Below, piece by piece: positions 1 through 8,945 of a stretch of 64,000 nt of DNA. Numbering within the stretch: position 1 is the first letter of the stretch; each line of letters opens with the position of its first letter. The stretch comes from CAUZIZ01 sp965219005. Lineage in GTDB: Bacteria > Acidobacteriota > UBA6911 > RPQK01 > JAJDTT01. Below the pieces are notes generated by a model. The model did not search any database. It had not been told where the DNA came from and saw nothing but the letters and a program-made list of their open reading frames with translations. The stretch spans positions 496,001 through 560,000 of the forward strand of contig CBDCMS010000002.1 of the NCBI GenBank assembly GCA_965219005.1, written 5' to 3'. The position numbers and the translations under genes are program-made.

Positions 1-159
1 CTGTCATTGGATGGCTTCCCTGGTGGCGCAGGAACACGTATTTCGGAGGCACAACTGAGAGATCGAAAATGAGTCGATTGCTGATCAGCAGAGATAGAAG
101 TGGGAAGGTTGTTGTAGAATCTCGGGATTCGCGAGGTTCGGCGAAAAAAGGAGACTCTC

Positions 160-1161
160 TTGATAAGAAAACTTCACCTGTTCTGGATCGTAGCCTTAGT
201 GCTCCTCAGCCTTTTGCTCACCGGTGCCTGTGGGCGGGACGGTGGTGTTTCGGGCGGCGAGAAGCCTCTGAAAATCGCAGGCATGTTTTTACAGGAGGAT
301 CAGTTCTTCCGTCTAATCCGATTCGGCATGAAGGATGCCGCCGCCCAGGCGGGAGTGGAGCTCTTGCTGGCCAGCAGCGATGGCAAACTCGACAAAGAGA
401 TTCAACTCGTCAACACTTACATCGCCCGCCAGGTCGACGCTATCGTCCTGTCTCCTTTGAGCAAGACGGCGTCGGTTACCGCCCTTACTCGAGCCCGGGA
501 CGCCGGTATCAAGGTCATCACCTATAACTCCACGGTCGAGGGAGGAGTGCCGATTTCGTTCATCGAGAGTGACCAGTCCAATCTGGGTTCGCAGACCGGA
601 CAGGTCGCGCGCGGCTATATTGAAGAGCGACTGGGGGGAAAAGCCAAGATTGCGATTCTTGCGTTCAAGTCGATCCTCCCAGAACAGAGTGATGCCCGAA
701 CCGGCGGCTTCAAGGGCGCGATCTCTGGTCTACCCGGTGCCGAGATTGTGGCCGAGCAGGACGCCTGGCTTCCAGAAATGGCCATCAAAAAAGTGGGTGA
801 CATCCTGACGGCTAACCCCGAGATCAATCTGATCTGGTCGGCCAATGAAGGCAGCACCGTAGGAGCCGTAATGGCGGTCAAGAACGCCGGACGGGAGGGG
901 CGGATTGCGGTCTTCGGCACTGACGTGAGCGAGCAGCTTGCCGGCTTTCTGCTCTCCGACGATCAGATCCTGCACGCTATCACCGGCCAAAGACCCTTCG
1001 AAATCGGCTCCCAGGCGGTAGAGGCTGCCGTAGGTGCCATCAACGAAGAATCGATCGCTAAACAGGTCTCCATGTCGGGAGTTCTACTAACTCGCCAGGA
1101 TCCCGAGGCGGTACAGGCCTTCCGAGGGAGGCTGCAGGAACTCATTGCGAAGGGAGACTAG
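160..1161 (+). CDS. Sugar ABC transporter substrate-binding lipoprotein (type 1 periplasmic binding fold)
   Basis: 333 residues. A TTG start is chosen because AAAAGGAGA lies just upstream and the reading begins directly with a signal sequence. The hydrophobic segment (about residues 7-22) ends at Cys24 in the context LLTGAC, a slightly atypical lipobox, so lipid anchoring outside the inner membrane is likely. The rest has the RbsB/Peripla_BP_4 pattern: an N-terminal KIAGMF strand, a segment about open-ended copies of 'NTYIARQVDAIVLSPL', and a C-terminal lobe with 'LIWSANEGSTVGAVMAVKNAG' and 'VFGTDVS'. Members bind a monosaccharide or related ligand for an ABC importer or a chemosensor. No permease or ATPase follows, so partners would have to lie before the window or elsewhere. 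The ligand cannot be named. Confidence 0.85.
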   Translation: MIRKLHLFWIVALVLLSLLLTGACGRDGGVSGGEKPLKIAGMFLQEDQFFRLIRFGMKDAAAQAGVELLLASSDGKLDKEIQLVNTYIARQVDAIVLSPLSKTASVTALTRARDAGIKVITYNSTVEGGVPISFIESDQSNLGSQTGQVARGYIEERLGGKAKIAILAFKSILPEQSDARTGGFKGAISGLPGAEIVAEQDAWLPEMAIKKVGDILTANPEINLIWSANEGSTVGAVMAVKNAGREGRIAVFGTDVSEQLAGFLLSDDQILHAITGQRPFEIGSQAVEAAVGAINEESIAKQVSMSGVLLTRQDPEAVQAFRGRLQELIAKGD

Positions 1162-1217
1162 CGGCCCCTCTTTGCTCCGATCCCTTGAGCCGCAATCCCC
1201 CCAGGATGGGAGGTATC

Positions 1218-2135
1218 ATGACCTCTGAGAATCTCTGTTTACCTGCTCTTTTCGCGAGTATGTTGCTGCTGTTCCTGGTCGTGCAGCAGGAGCGGCTTGC
1301 CGCACAAGCCAAGACCGCGCCCAAGACGGGTGACCTGATCATGGCACAGGAGTTGATGCCGCTATCGCCTCTCGGAGAAAGCACTTTTCCGGACGACGGA
1401 TCTGTCCATCGCAACGCCAGCGCGTCGGTCTTCATGTGGCCGGCAGATTTTCCTACTGTCACTCACAGGGCGAATTCCATCCTGGCGCGTATGGCACTCC
1501 TCCAGTATCAGCCCGGAGGAGGGGCCGATACACAGGCGTACCCCGACATACGGGAACGGTCCATCTACGTTCTAGCGGGACGGGCCAGATTCAGTTTGGG
1601 CGATTCCGAGAAGGAGGCTGGGCCGGGGGACATGGTCTTTGTTCCAAGCCGGGTGAAGCACGGGTTCGAGGTAGTGGGAAAGGTGCCCCTGAGAATCATT
1701 CTAATGGAGTGGCGGAGCGGCGATCTGAGCAAGAAGCGCTCTCTGACTGCAACCATCATCTCCGAAAGGCTACGTCCACTGACGAGACTAAGCGCTGAGG
1801 ACGCCGGGGGGCACCAGGGCATCTCCGCGTCCCCATTCGTAACTCCCCGGGACTATCCCACCCTGGCGCACAAGGGGAACTCCTCGTTGGCCTGGATCTC
1901 CCTTCAGCAGTACGATGCGGATCCCAATGTCACAGCCACTTCCCCTCATACCCATGACCTCTCCGAGCAAGCGTTCTACCTACTGGACGGCAAGGCTCGA
2001 TTCGAACTGGGCGATCTCAGCCAGGAGGTCGGACCGGGCGAACTGGTTTACGTTCCCAGGCACGTGAAGCACGGCTACGTGGTTCTGGGTGAGAAGCCGG
2101 TCAAATGGCTCATGTTGAGTTGGTCTAGTGAGTGA
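1218..2135 (+). CDS. Exported bicupin protein
   Basis: 305 residues. The ATG at 1218 is preferred to an upstream TTG at 1185 because GGGAGG lies just before it and an uncleaved or cleaved signal sequence (LPALFASMLLLFLVV) follows at once. Two cupin domains are visible: residues about 104-154, with PGDMVFVPSRVKHGF, and about 243-289, with PGELVYVPRHVKHGY. The second has the HxH...E...H metal set (PHTHDLSEQAF, then VKHG). In the first, the HxH position reads TQAYPD, so that metal site appears lost. The gene follows the substrate-binding protein by 56 bases on the same strand and may be co-transcribed. Cupins of this type bind or isomerise small sugars or acids; the substrate is unknown. Confidence 0.75.
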   Translation: MTSENLCLPALFASMLLLFLVVQQERLAAQAKTAPKTGDLIMAQELMPLSPLGESTFPDDGSVHRNASASVFMWPADFPTVTHRANSILARMALLQYQPGGGADTQAYPDIRERSIYVLAGRARFSLGDSEKEAGPGDMVFVPSRVKHGFEVVGKVPLRIILMEWRSGDLSKKRSLTATIISERLRPLTRLSAEDAGGHQGISASPFVTPRDYPTLAHKGNSSLAWISLQQYDADPNVTATSPHTHDLSEQAFYLLDGKARFELGDLSQEVGPGELVYVPRHVKHGYVVLGEKPVKWLMLSWSSE

Positions 2136-2240
2136 TGTCCGCCACGATTCCCGCGCAGGACTGGGGATCGTCGCAGCAAAGCGTTCGGAGCCCCAACTGG
2201 GATTGGAGAGAGACAAAGGAGAAGACCCGAATATTTACTC

Positions 2241-3787
2241 GTGGCAATGGTGTGGACCTTCGCGGCTGGCCAGGCTCTCTCCGGTGAAGCTTTAGATATC
2301 GGAAGCCAGAAGCAGCTTTTCATCGACGACTACATCGTTGAGTCAATGGAGCCCCGGGTCTATCGCCTCATGAACCAGCCGCAGAAGTACCATAACAACC
2401 GGTAATCCGACTGGATACGGACTGGGAGCATAAAGGAGGCCTGTCCCATGGAGGCGATGTCGGACAGATCTTCTACGATCCGACTCGGAAGCTCTACCGG
2501 TTCTACGACCTGATGGTGAACTGGGATTGGTCCGAGCGCTGGGTTTTCTATGCTGAGTCCAAGGACGGCATCCATTGGGTGAAGCCCAAGCTGGGACAGG
2601 TCAAGTACCTGGGCTACGACACAAACTTCATCAGTTTCCCGTTCGACGCCAAGGCTCACAGCAACGCTATCTTCCGAGATCCCGCGGCCAAGAACGAGGC
2701 CGAGCGCTACAAGATGCTTTATATGCAAGAGCGCAACGGAAAGGTCTCGATGTATCCAGGCTACTCTTCGGATGGCCTCAACTGGAAGGCCTACGACGTC
2801 GACCGTCCCGCGGTTTCTTACTGGAGCGACACCAACAACAATCTTCTGTGGGACGCCAAGCGGAAGCGTTATGTTCTCTATCTACGCACCTTCAACAAGT
2901 TGAACCGCTGGATGGACCCCGGACCCATCTACCCAGAGGACGCGAGAACGCGCACAGCTTCATTCGCCACCAGCGCTGATTTCCTTAATTGGGACAGCCC
3001 TCCCGCGATCAGGGACGCGGACGACCGATTCCTCAGCTTTCACGCCGATGAAAAGGATCCGGTCGGAAGCCGCGATTTCTACACCCTCGAGGTCTTGCCC
3101 TACGCAGGAGGCTATGTGGGCTTCACCTCCGTCTATCACAACATGTTCGGTGTGGCTCCTGCGGCCATGGATGCTGGAAAGGCACAGTCTCCGTGGATGG
3201 ATCGGATGGACATACAGCTGCTCTGGAGCCGCGACGCTGTGAAGTTCCAGAGGGTGGGCGAAAGACGGGTCTTCATCCCCAACGGCCCTGCCGGGAGTTG
3301 GGATGAGGATCTCGTCTATTCTGTTCATAACGGCATCGTTCGCGAGGATCTGGGCGAAATCTGGATCTACTACGAGGGGTTCAGTGGCCACCACTGGTTC
3401 TATCACCGCCAGGAACACCAGCGAGGACAGGTAGGTCTAGCCATCCTAAGACTGGATGGCTTCGTCTCTGTGACCGGGCAGGGCACGATCACGACACGCC
3501 CTCTGACCTTTGAAGGCAACGCGCTCAGAATCAACGCCACCGGAGTGGACAAGTACGTTGGACCAGGCTACGGCACGGTACGCGTCGAAATCCTCAATGC
3601 CGAGACTGGGGACCCGATCCCGGGCTTCGACGAGAAAAGCTCAGATCTCTTCGGAGACGATCGGATCGACCACACCGCGACCTGGAAGGGGCGGACCGAT
3701 GTGTCTGCTCTCCAGGGCAAAGTGGTTCGGCTGAGATTTCATCTGGACAAGGCCAAGCTCTTTGCCTTTCAGTTCGGCGAGAAGTGA
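2241..3787 (+). pseudogene. Glycosidase-like five-bladed-propeller protein, frameshifted near its N-terminus
   Basis: The main open frame (from 2513; first ATG well inside the domain) has the look of a GH32/GH43-clan-like protein: WVFYAESKDGIHWVKPKLG, YKMLYMQERNGKVSM, LLWSRDAVKFQRVGERRVF. Its true N-terminus lies in another frame: a signal-like segment (VAMVWTFAAGQALSG) is followed by LDIGSQKQLFIDDYIVESM and ends at TAA 2403-2405. Switching frame at about 2399 continues smoothly as PVIRLDTDWEHKGGLSHGGD into the main frame, which fits loss of one C in CAACC[C]GG. It is therefore either a real disabling mutation or a sequence/assembly error. The GTG at 2241 is a guess; AAAGGAG stands about 18 bases upstream. 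Intact relatives are secreted proteins of unknown substrate, and the C-terminal about 90 residues form a separate beta-domain. Confidence 0.75.
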
Positions 3788-3800
3788 ACGCGGCAAGGCT

Positions 3801-3979
3801 AGCCCGCATTTCTCATCGCTGGTCTACTGCGTCGCCGCAAACAGCCGTCATGGCTGTGTTACGCTCTGTCGGCCTCCTCGACGTACTGCACGAGTACGAC
3901 TGCGGGGGCCTCGGTCGCAAGCCTTGCCAGGACGGCCCTTGCGGCGCCTCGCTACGACAAGCGATGAGAAATCCGGGCT
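3801..3979. repeat. Palindrome-bounded intergenic element (179 bp)
   Basis: Terminal arms AGCCCGCATTTCTCATCGCT (3801-3820) and AGCGATGAGAAATCCGGGCT (3960-3979) are reverse complements at 19 of 20 positions. The interior contains smaller inverted pairs, for example ACAGCC/GGCTGT around 3840. It lies in the gap between two convergent genes and has no coding potential that respects its neighbours. It may be a MITE-like or REP-like unit, or a bidirectional terminator. Confidence 0.6.
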
Positions 3980-3991
3980 GGACAAAAGATA

Positions 3992-5026
3992 TCAGGGGAC
4001 GCTCGAGCCTTTGTGGTCCGATAACGCGGTCCGAAGCAGGCGGGCACCCAGCGCCCGGTGGCTCTCATCCGGCCAACGAACATTCCTTGCTGCCGAGCGA
4101 GAGTGGCGGGTGAAGTAGCGGAAATACCCACCTCTGACGACGCGACAGGAATCGGGGGTCCCTTCAGGTCCCGGAGGATCCAGAGCAGGAGATTCAGAAT
4201 AGTAGCTGGAGCTATAGACATCCTGACACCACTCCCAGACATTCCCGTGCATGTCATGCAGCCCCCAGGGGTTGGGCAGCTTGGTACCGACCTCGTGGGC
4301 AAGCTGGTCCTCGGAGCGGCCGCCGCTGTCGAGGTTCCAGGCATATTGCCAAAGTGCGTGGCGATCTTCGCCGAACGACCAGGACAAAGGGGTTCCTGCC
4401 CTGCATGCAAACTCCCACTCGGACTCCGAAGGAAGACGATAATGCCACTGGTCGCTGGCAGCGTTCAGCCGAGATATAAAATCCTGCACCTCGTTCCACG
4501 AGATGAAGACGGCAGGACAGGCCGGAACCGAGGGGACTTCGGCTCTTCCTGTCCACGGAGCGGTCCCCATGACCTCGCTCCATTGCCCCTGGGTAATCAC
4601 ATACTTCCCCAGATAGAAACCTCGACTGATGGCCACCTCATGCTGGGGCTCATCGATTTCGCGACCCGGCTCAGACTCCGGTGATCCCATCAGAAAGCTC
4701 GCCGGTTCGATCCACACCCACTCTTCCGCCCTCTCCTGCCAGGCAAGGGGCCCCTCGGAGATCACGGTAGGCTCCGCGGGATAATTGTGTTCGCCCATCT
4801 CGGTCAAGGTCTGGCCTACAGATTCCATGAGATTTACCATGAGTGCCTGCCCCGAAGTTCCGGCGTTGAGGGCCTTCAGCAACATCGTTTCTCCAGGATT
4901 GGCAACCAGCGTGGTTCGGTTGCGACAGATAGTACACACGGACGTCACGAGCATGCCTCCGTCAGCCGTTCCCGTTGCCTCCTGAAATTTCATCCTGCTA
5001 TCGCATTTGGTGCAGTTGAACTTCAT
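3992..5026 (-). CDS. SUMF1/FGE-fold protein with N-terminal zinc-ribbon-like segment
   Basis: 344 residues; ATG at 5026 with AAGGGGACGAG upstream. Residues 1-45 carry CxxC pairs (NCTKC at the N-terminus, VCTICRNR about residue 31) that look like a small zinc ribbon. From about residue 100 the formylglycine-generating-enzyme fold is clear: WVWIEPASFLMGS, EWEFACRAGTPLSW, NPWGLHDMHGNVWEWCQDVY and VVRGGYFRYFTRHSRSAARN. In true formylglycine-generating enzymes the last segment holds two catalytic cysteines (GGSxxCxxxxC); here both positions are non-cysteine. It should not activate sulfatases, and an EgtB-like, regulatory or binding role is more likely. No signal peptide is seen. It is convergent with the preceding gene. 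Confidence 0.85.
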   Translation of the reverse strand: MKFNCTKCDSRMKFQEATGTADGGMLVTSVCTICRNRTTLVANPGETMLLKALNAGTSGQALMVNLMESVGQTLTEMGEHNYPAEPTVISEGPLAWQERAEEWVWIEPASFLMGSPESEPGREIDEPQHEVAISRGFYLGKYVITQGQWSEVMGTAPWTGRAEVPSVPACPAVFISWNEVQDFISRLNAASDQWHYRLPSESEWEFACRAGTPLSWSFGEDRHALWQYAWNLDSGGRSEDQLAHEVGTKLPNPWGLHDMHGNVWEWCQDVYSSSYYSESPALDPPGPEGTPDSCRVVRGGYFRYFTRHSRSAARNVRWPDESHRALGARLLRTALSDHKGSSVP

Positions 5027-5144
5027 CTCGTCCCCTTCCTACCCAGCCTACACTTGACCCTGGTCCACTTCAACGGGCGAGCCGACACGTCTCGAGTAGA
5101 TGGCGATTTGAACTCTGATTGGCCACCCGAAAAGCACAACCCGA

Positions 5145-5216
5145 GTAACAGTCTGTCCCCTTCTCCAGGACATATATCCCCTTCTCCAGGACATAGAGAA
5201 AGGGACAGACTGTTAC
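5145..5216. repeat. REP-like palindrome (AACAGTCTGTCCC family, inverted pair)
   Basis: GTAACAGTCTGTCCCCTT (5145-5162) and AAAGGGACAGACTGTTAC (5199-5216) face each other with one mismatch. Between them CCCTTCTCCAGGACATA occurs twice as a direct repeat. The unit is one member of a dispersed family found at many intergenic sites of this window. The surrounding 5027-5258 interval has no gene. Confidence 0.8.
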
Positions 5217-5258
5217 TGCTGCTATTCGGCGGCTCAGCAGCTCCGGCCTCGAGGGGGC

Positions 5259-6956
5259 CTATCTCCTCGCTGCCCGAGTGAAGATGCTGTCGGCGTTGTT
5301 CCACAGAATCATCCGCTTCAGCTTTTCCGGGATCTGGGCGTGGAGTACCCGACCTAACTGATAGCTGAAATCCATGATCGGATAATCGGATCCGTAGAGG
5401 ATCTGGCCGGGAGGAATTTCGCCGGCCAACCAGGCCAGTGTGGCCCGCGGCATTGCAGACATCGCGAGATCAAGAAAGAGGTTAGATCGGGTTCTGACAA
5501 CCGGCAGCACCGGTTCCAGGTGGGACCGAGGACCGCCGCCGATGTGGGCATAGATGAACTTCGCATGCGGGTGCTCTGCTAGAAGGGCTGATAGAAAGTC
5601 GGGAGAAGGGCCGTCGTGAACGTGGCAAAGAACAGGACACGCTCGCTCTTCAGCGACTCGGAAGGCCAGCCGATAACTGGGATCCTCGGTGGACGTATCG
5701 TGGAGCATGCAGTGGAGCTTGATGCCGCTACAACCCAGCTCGTCGAAGCAGCGTCCCATCTCAGTGGCCATCTCAGACTCGTAGTTCGGATTGTAGACGG
5801 CATATCCCACCAACCTGTCAGGAAACTCCGCCAGCGCTCGTCCGACGCGATCGTTGCCCTTCCGGTAGTCGGGCCCAATGGCCAAGAGGTCGCTTATGAC
5901 AAGCCTCTGAACTCCCAACTGATCCATTCGCTGAACCACGTCTTGCGGGGTATGGTCCCGGTGGTACATGCGGTTCCACTGACCCAGATGCCCATGAATA
6001 TCGAAAACACGGAACCCCTCGGATCCGACGGGCCAGCGGCGCGGAGCTTCCCCGGATACAGGCTTCAGGCTTAGCAGATCTCTGAGATTGTTGCCGCCGA
6101 TCTGAATCCGCTGCTCCGGATCGACCATAGCTCCCTCCAGCAGGGCCAGCGGACCTCCCGGATCATACTCAGGCATGTTCGTACCGAAGAGAAGGCGTCG
6201 GGTCCCAAATCGCTCGCAGATTTCTTCAACGATGCGGGATTGCTGTAGATACGAAACATCGAGGTGTATGTTGGGGACCTCATCCCACACGGAGAAGAGG
6301 ACACGAGCCGTCGAGCCTCCTTCCCTCAGGAGGACCAGAGGCAATTGAGGATGGGACTCAGCAACAGCCAGGATCTCGCGCCAGTCCAACCTGAGTTGGG
6401 CCCAGCTTTCCCTGCCCGTGTCAATCAGCAGCGGAATACGGGCCTGTGCCAGCGCCAGCAGAAGAGGGCGCAGGCTCCGCTCCAACAACGGGAAGAAGTG
6501 TTCTCCCGGAAACATCCTGACGGCCCCGACTCCCAGACTCTTCATCTGCGCCACCAGATCCTCGGGTGGAAGTTGTTGAGAGGTCCCAGGAGGCAGCACC
6601 ACCCAGCAGGGATGTAATCGGGGCTGGTCGCGGATCTGATCCAGAAGCAAGCGGTTTCCCGCCTCAGGATCCCCCATCCTGGCCTGACTGGAGTACACCA
6701 GGGCATCCCCGATCCCAAGGCGATCCATCTCTTCCAGCAGCTGCACGGGCGTACGAAAGCTGAACTCACGATTGGTGTTCGTCGGACCCAGCATGACATT
6801 GGCGTCAAAACGATACATGGAGCTCACTCCTAACGGGTTGTTGCCCGGAGCCAATACAGAGCGGGAAGCAAGGCCAGGGGAATCTTGGCAGACCGCCAAC
6901 GCCGAGGCGAAGAGGGATCCAGTCAGAAAATTCCTTCGGGTCACCCGCTTTACCAA
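5259..6956 (-). CDS. Tat-exported tandem amidohydrolase (two amidohydrolase_2 domains)
   Basis: 565 residues. Start taken as TTG 6956, with GAGGG four bases upstream; GTG 6944 is an alternative that keeps the Tat signal. The N-terminus VTRRNFLTGSLFASALAV has a twin-arginine motif. Two TIM-barrel amidohydrolase-type halves follow. The second (about residues 315-560) has DIHGHLG (His321, His323), LCHVHDG, IYAHIGGG and LYGSDYP, the expected metal-site pattern. The first (about 48-295) reads DANVMLG where HxH is expected and lacks the later His residues, though LFGTNMPEYDP keeps the C-terminal shape. The first half is probably structural or substrate-binding. The family covers hydrolases and decarboxylases of aromatic or lactone substrates; the substrate is unknown. 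Confidence 0.85.
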   Translation of the reverse strand: MVKRVTRRNFLTGSLFASALAVCQDSPGLASRSVLAPGNNPLGVSSMYRFDANVMLGPTNTNREFSFRTPVQLLEEMDRLGIGDALVYSSQARMGDPEAGNRLLLDQIRDQPRLHPCWVVLPPGTSQQLPPEDLVAQMKSLGVGAVRMFPGEHFFPLLERSLRPLLLALAQARIPLLIDTGRESWAQLRLDWREILAVAESHPQLPLVLLREGGSTARVLFSVWDEVPNIHLDVSYLQQSRIVEEICERFGTRRLLFGTNMPEYDPGGPLALLEGAMVDPEQRIQIGGNNLRDLLSLKPVSGEAPRRWPVGSEGFRVFDIHGHLGQWNRMYHRDHTPQDVVQRMDQLGVQRLVISDLLAIGPDYRKGNDRVGRALAEFPDRLVGYAVYNPNYESEMATEMGRCFDELGCSGIKLHCMLHDTSTEDPSYRLAFRVAEERACPVLCHVHDGPSPDFLSALLAEHPHAKFIYAHIGGGPRSHLEPVLPVVRTRSNLFLDLAMSAMPRATLAWLAGEIPPGQILYGSDYPIMDFSYQLGRVLHAQIPEKLKRMILWNNADSIFTRAARR

Positions 6957-7048
6957 AATCCCTCACTGGTACTTATCAACCCAGCGACGCCAGGTCTGCA
7001 GGAACCTGGGTCAAGCGGTCAAGCCGCGGATCAGGTCTGGCGAGAATG

Positions 7049-8443
7049 TCAGGGATCAATCGCCGCCAGAATGCCCCTCAGCGCCGCATTGAAAGGCTGA
7101 TTACTGACGGTCAAGGAATCGTATCTTGTGAGCCGTACCACGACCAGATCTCGTGAAGGCACTACGATCGTGTTCTGGCAACCCGCCCCGGCAGCATAGA
7201 AAGCGTCCCTGGGGAGATCGAAGTTTCCCGTGGTATTGAGCCACCACATCCCACCATACCTCGACTCGCTTGCCTCTCCCTCTTCGTTGTTCCAGGCAGG
7301 TGCTGGAGTCCGGACGAAGTCGACGAACTCCTGTGGCAAGAGCCGTTTTCCCTGCCACATACCTTGCTGCAAGTAGAGGAGCCCGAGACGCGCCCAGTTT
7401 CGAGCGGTCCCGTATTCATAGCCCGACATGATGAAGTTCCCGTAGGGATCGGTATCCAGAATCTTCTTGCGGATTCCGATTTCGTCGAAAAGGCCCCGCT
7501 GGGGATAGGTCAGATAGTCCTCGCCTCTCCCAAGGACAGTGCGCTTCACAATATAGCCAAGCGTCAAAGGATCGCAGTTGCGGTAGCGTCCGACCGTGTT
7601 GGGCGGAAACTGGGGTGGCCGAGTGACAGCGTAATTGAACACATCCATCGCACTGGGGTAGACGAAGTAATGATCTGGATAGGCAGTGCCTATCCGGTAC
7701 GTCCCTTCGGGAGTCTCCTCTAGCACTTCATATAGAGTGAACTGGAGACCGCTCGACATCCTCATGAGATCGGCCATGCGGATCCCTCTACGTGGATCGT
7801 CCGGCCCCTGCCACTCCGGTACAGGGGCCAGATCTTCCAACCCAAAGTGGCCATCCAACATGAGTCTACCGATGAGGGTTCCGGTGAGGCTTTTGCCCAT
7901 CGACCAGCCTTCAAGAAGGGTGTCCTTGGTGACCCCTGGAACATACCGCTCTGCCACCAGACGGCCCTTGTAGAGAACAGTCATCGCGGAGGTTTGGGCC
8001 GGGGCATCGAATGCCAACTCAACTGCCGCTCTGAGCTTCTCCTGGTCAACTTCGGGAGGTAACGGTTCGTCCGGGAGCAGATCCCCCATCGGCCAGAGCT
8101 GAGTGTCAGCGTCGGGAAGACTTGTTTCAACCGGAACGGGATCGAAATAGATACCATCGTGGTCTTCAGGATGAACGATACAGCCCTGATCCCCGTAGAA
8201 CTTGGCCGTCCGAGTCAAGGAGTCGCGCAAGGTGGCCCGTACCACCTTCGCTTCATAATCAATCGAGTCGGTTATACCGGGCAGGTCAGATTCGGGAAGC
8301 TTGATCAGGTCTATGGCAACATTGAGGCAATGTTCCCGTGCCGCTTCTTCCTCGGTGCCCGTGACGAAAATCGCCGAACACAGCAGCTTGGCATAGCCAG
8401 CGAGTCCGAGGTTACTGGGATCGTGATCCTTCGCTTCTTTCAT
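7049..8443 (-). CDS. Beta-lactamase-related serine hydrolase (class C type)
   Basis: The frame is open up to 8665, but its upstream part runs into a four-helix-bundle remnant and reads as low-complexity Arg/Ala. ATG 8443 (MKEAKDHDPSN) is therefore chosen, giving 464 residues, although its ribosome site is weak. GYAKLLCSAIFVTGTEEEAA near the start resembles the conserved N-terminal segment of this group. The catalytic SxxK is in EGWSMGKSLTGTLIG. RYRNCDPLTLGYIV supplies the YxN-like region and the C-terminal NTIVVPSRDLVVVRL the final strand. Such proteins are esterases or peptidases of the penicillin-binding fold. No signal peptide or membrane helix remains with this start, and relatives often have one, so the N-terminus may be shortened. 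Confidence 0.8.
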   Translation of the reverse strand: MKEAKDHDPSNLGLAGYAKLLCSAIFVTGTEEEAAREHCLNVAIDLIKLPESDLPGITDSIDYEAKVVRATLRDSLTRTAKFYGDQGCIVHPEDHDGIYFDPVPVETSLPDADTQLWPMGDLLPDEPLPPEVDQEKLRAAVELAFDAPAQTSAMTVLYKGRLVAERYVPGVTKDTLLEGWSMGKSLTGTLIGRLMLDGHFGLEDLAPVPEWQGPDDPRRGIRMADLMRMSSGLQFTLYEVLEETPEGTYRIGTAYPDHYFVYPSAMDVFNYAVTRPPQFPPNTVGRYRNCDPLTLGYIVKRTVLGRGEDYLTYPQRGLFDEIGIRKKILDTDPYGNFIMSGYEYGTARNWARLGLLYLQQGMWQGKRLLPQEFVDFVRTPAPAWNNEEGEASESRYGGMWWLNTTGNFDLPRDAFYAAGAGCQNTIVVPSRDLVVVRLTRYDSLTVSNQPFNAALRGILAAIDP

Positions 8444-8645
8444 CAGAGGCTCACGGTTTCGCTCTTGAGCGTCCGCATGCTGCCTTCCAATTCTGGAGCA
8501 ACTCCACGCCGGAGTCGAACGAAAACGAACAAGTCGTTCTCGGTGGGCGAACCAACGAGCTAGAATACAACAGACGTGCATATCCTGATCCTGTCGTGTG
8601 TGTCTAGCGTCCTCCCTTGGCTTTGCCCGTGCCCGTGCCCAGACT

Positions 8646-8945
8646 TCATCTTTTGCTCGCATCAAGGCTTTTGACCAACCCGGTCAGCATTGACACGATC
8701 TTAAACGGCCTCCTCTCCGCCCGCTGCAGATCGCCAGTCGCGGCAGCGTTCAAGTGGCGCACAATGTCAATGATGGCTGCACATTCAGTCGCAGAACGCC
8801 GGGCGATGCTCTAGAAGCGCGCCTTTTTCTTTGGGTCGGCATTCACCCGCACCTTCGGCGATATCGAGACAAACTGAAATGGAAGCACGAGACCGTTGAT
8901 CGGATAGAGCAGCATCGCCGGAGGGCAGACCGTTGACTGAGGCCG
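8646..8945 (-). pseudogene. Four-helix-bundle (23S rRNA intervening-sequence type) protein remnant
   Basis: Two frames together read as one protein of this family. About 8830-8940 gives LPSGDAALSDQRSRASISVC then LDIAEGAGECRPKEK. After a frameshift near 8805-8830, SIARRSATECAAIIDIVRHL and then PFKIVSMLTGLVKSLDASKR follow, ending with TGA at 8646-8648. In the second frame a TAG precedes SIARR. The N-terminal helix cannot be found upstream. Family hallmarks are IAEGAGE, ARxSATECAAI and the closing LxxxLxxxL helix. The G-rich GGGCACGGGCA tract just downstream is also usual beside such genes. Confidence 0.7.

Noticed and set aside
3762..4118. Short plus-strand frames (109-118 codons) across the palindrome-bounded element
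   Set aside because: They run from the end of one gene through the palindrome into the antisense of the SUMF1-fold gene; no coding signal.
8443..8665. Longer start for the serine hydrolase
   Set aside because: The added residues are antisense-free but translate the GGGCACGGGCA tract and the tail of the four-helix-bundle remnant.
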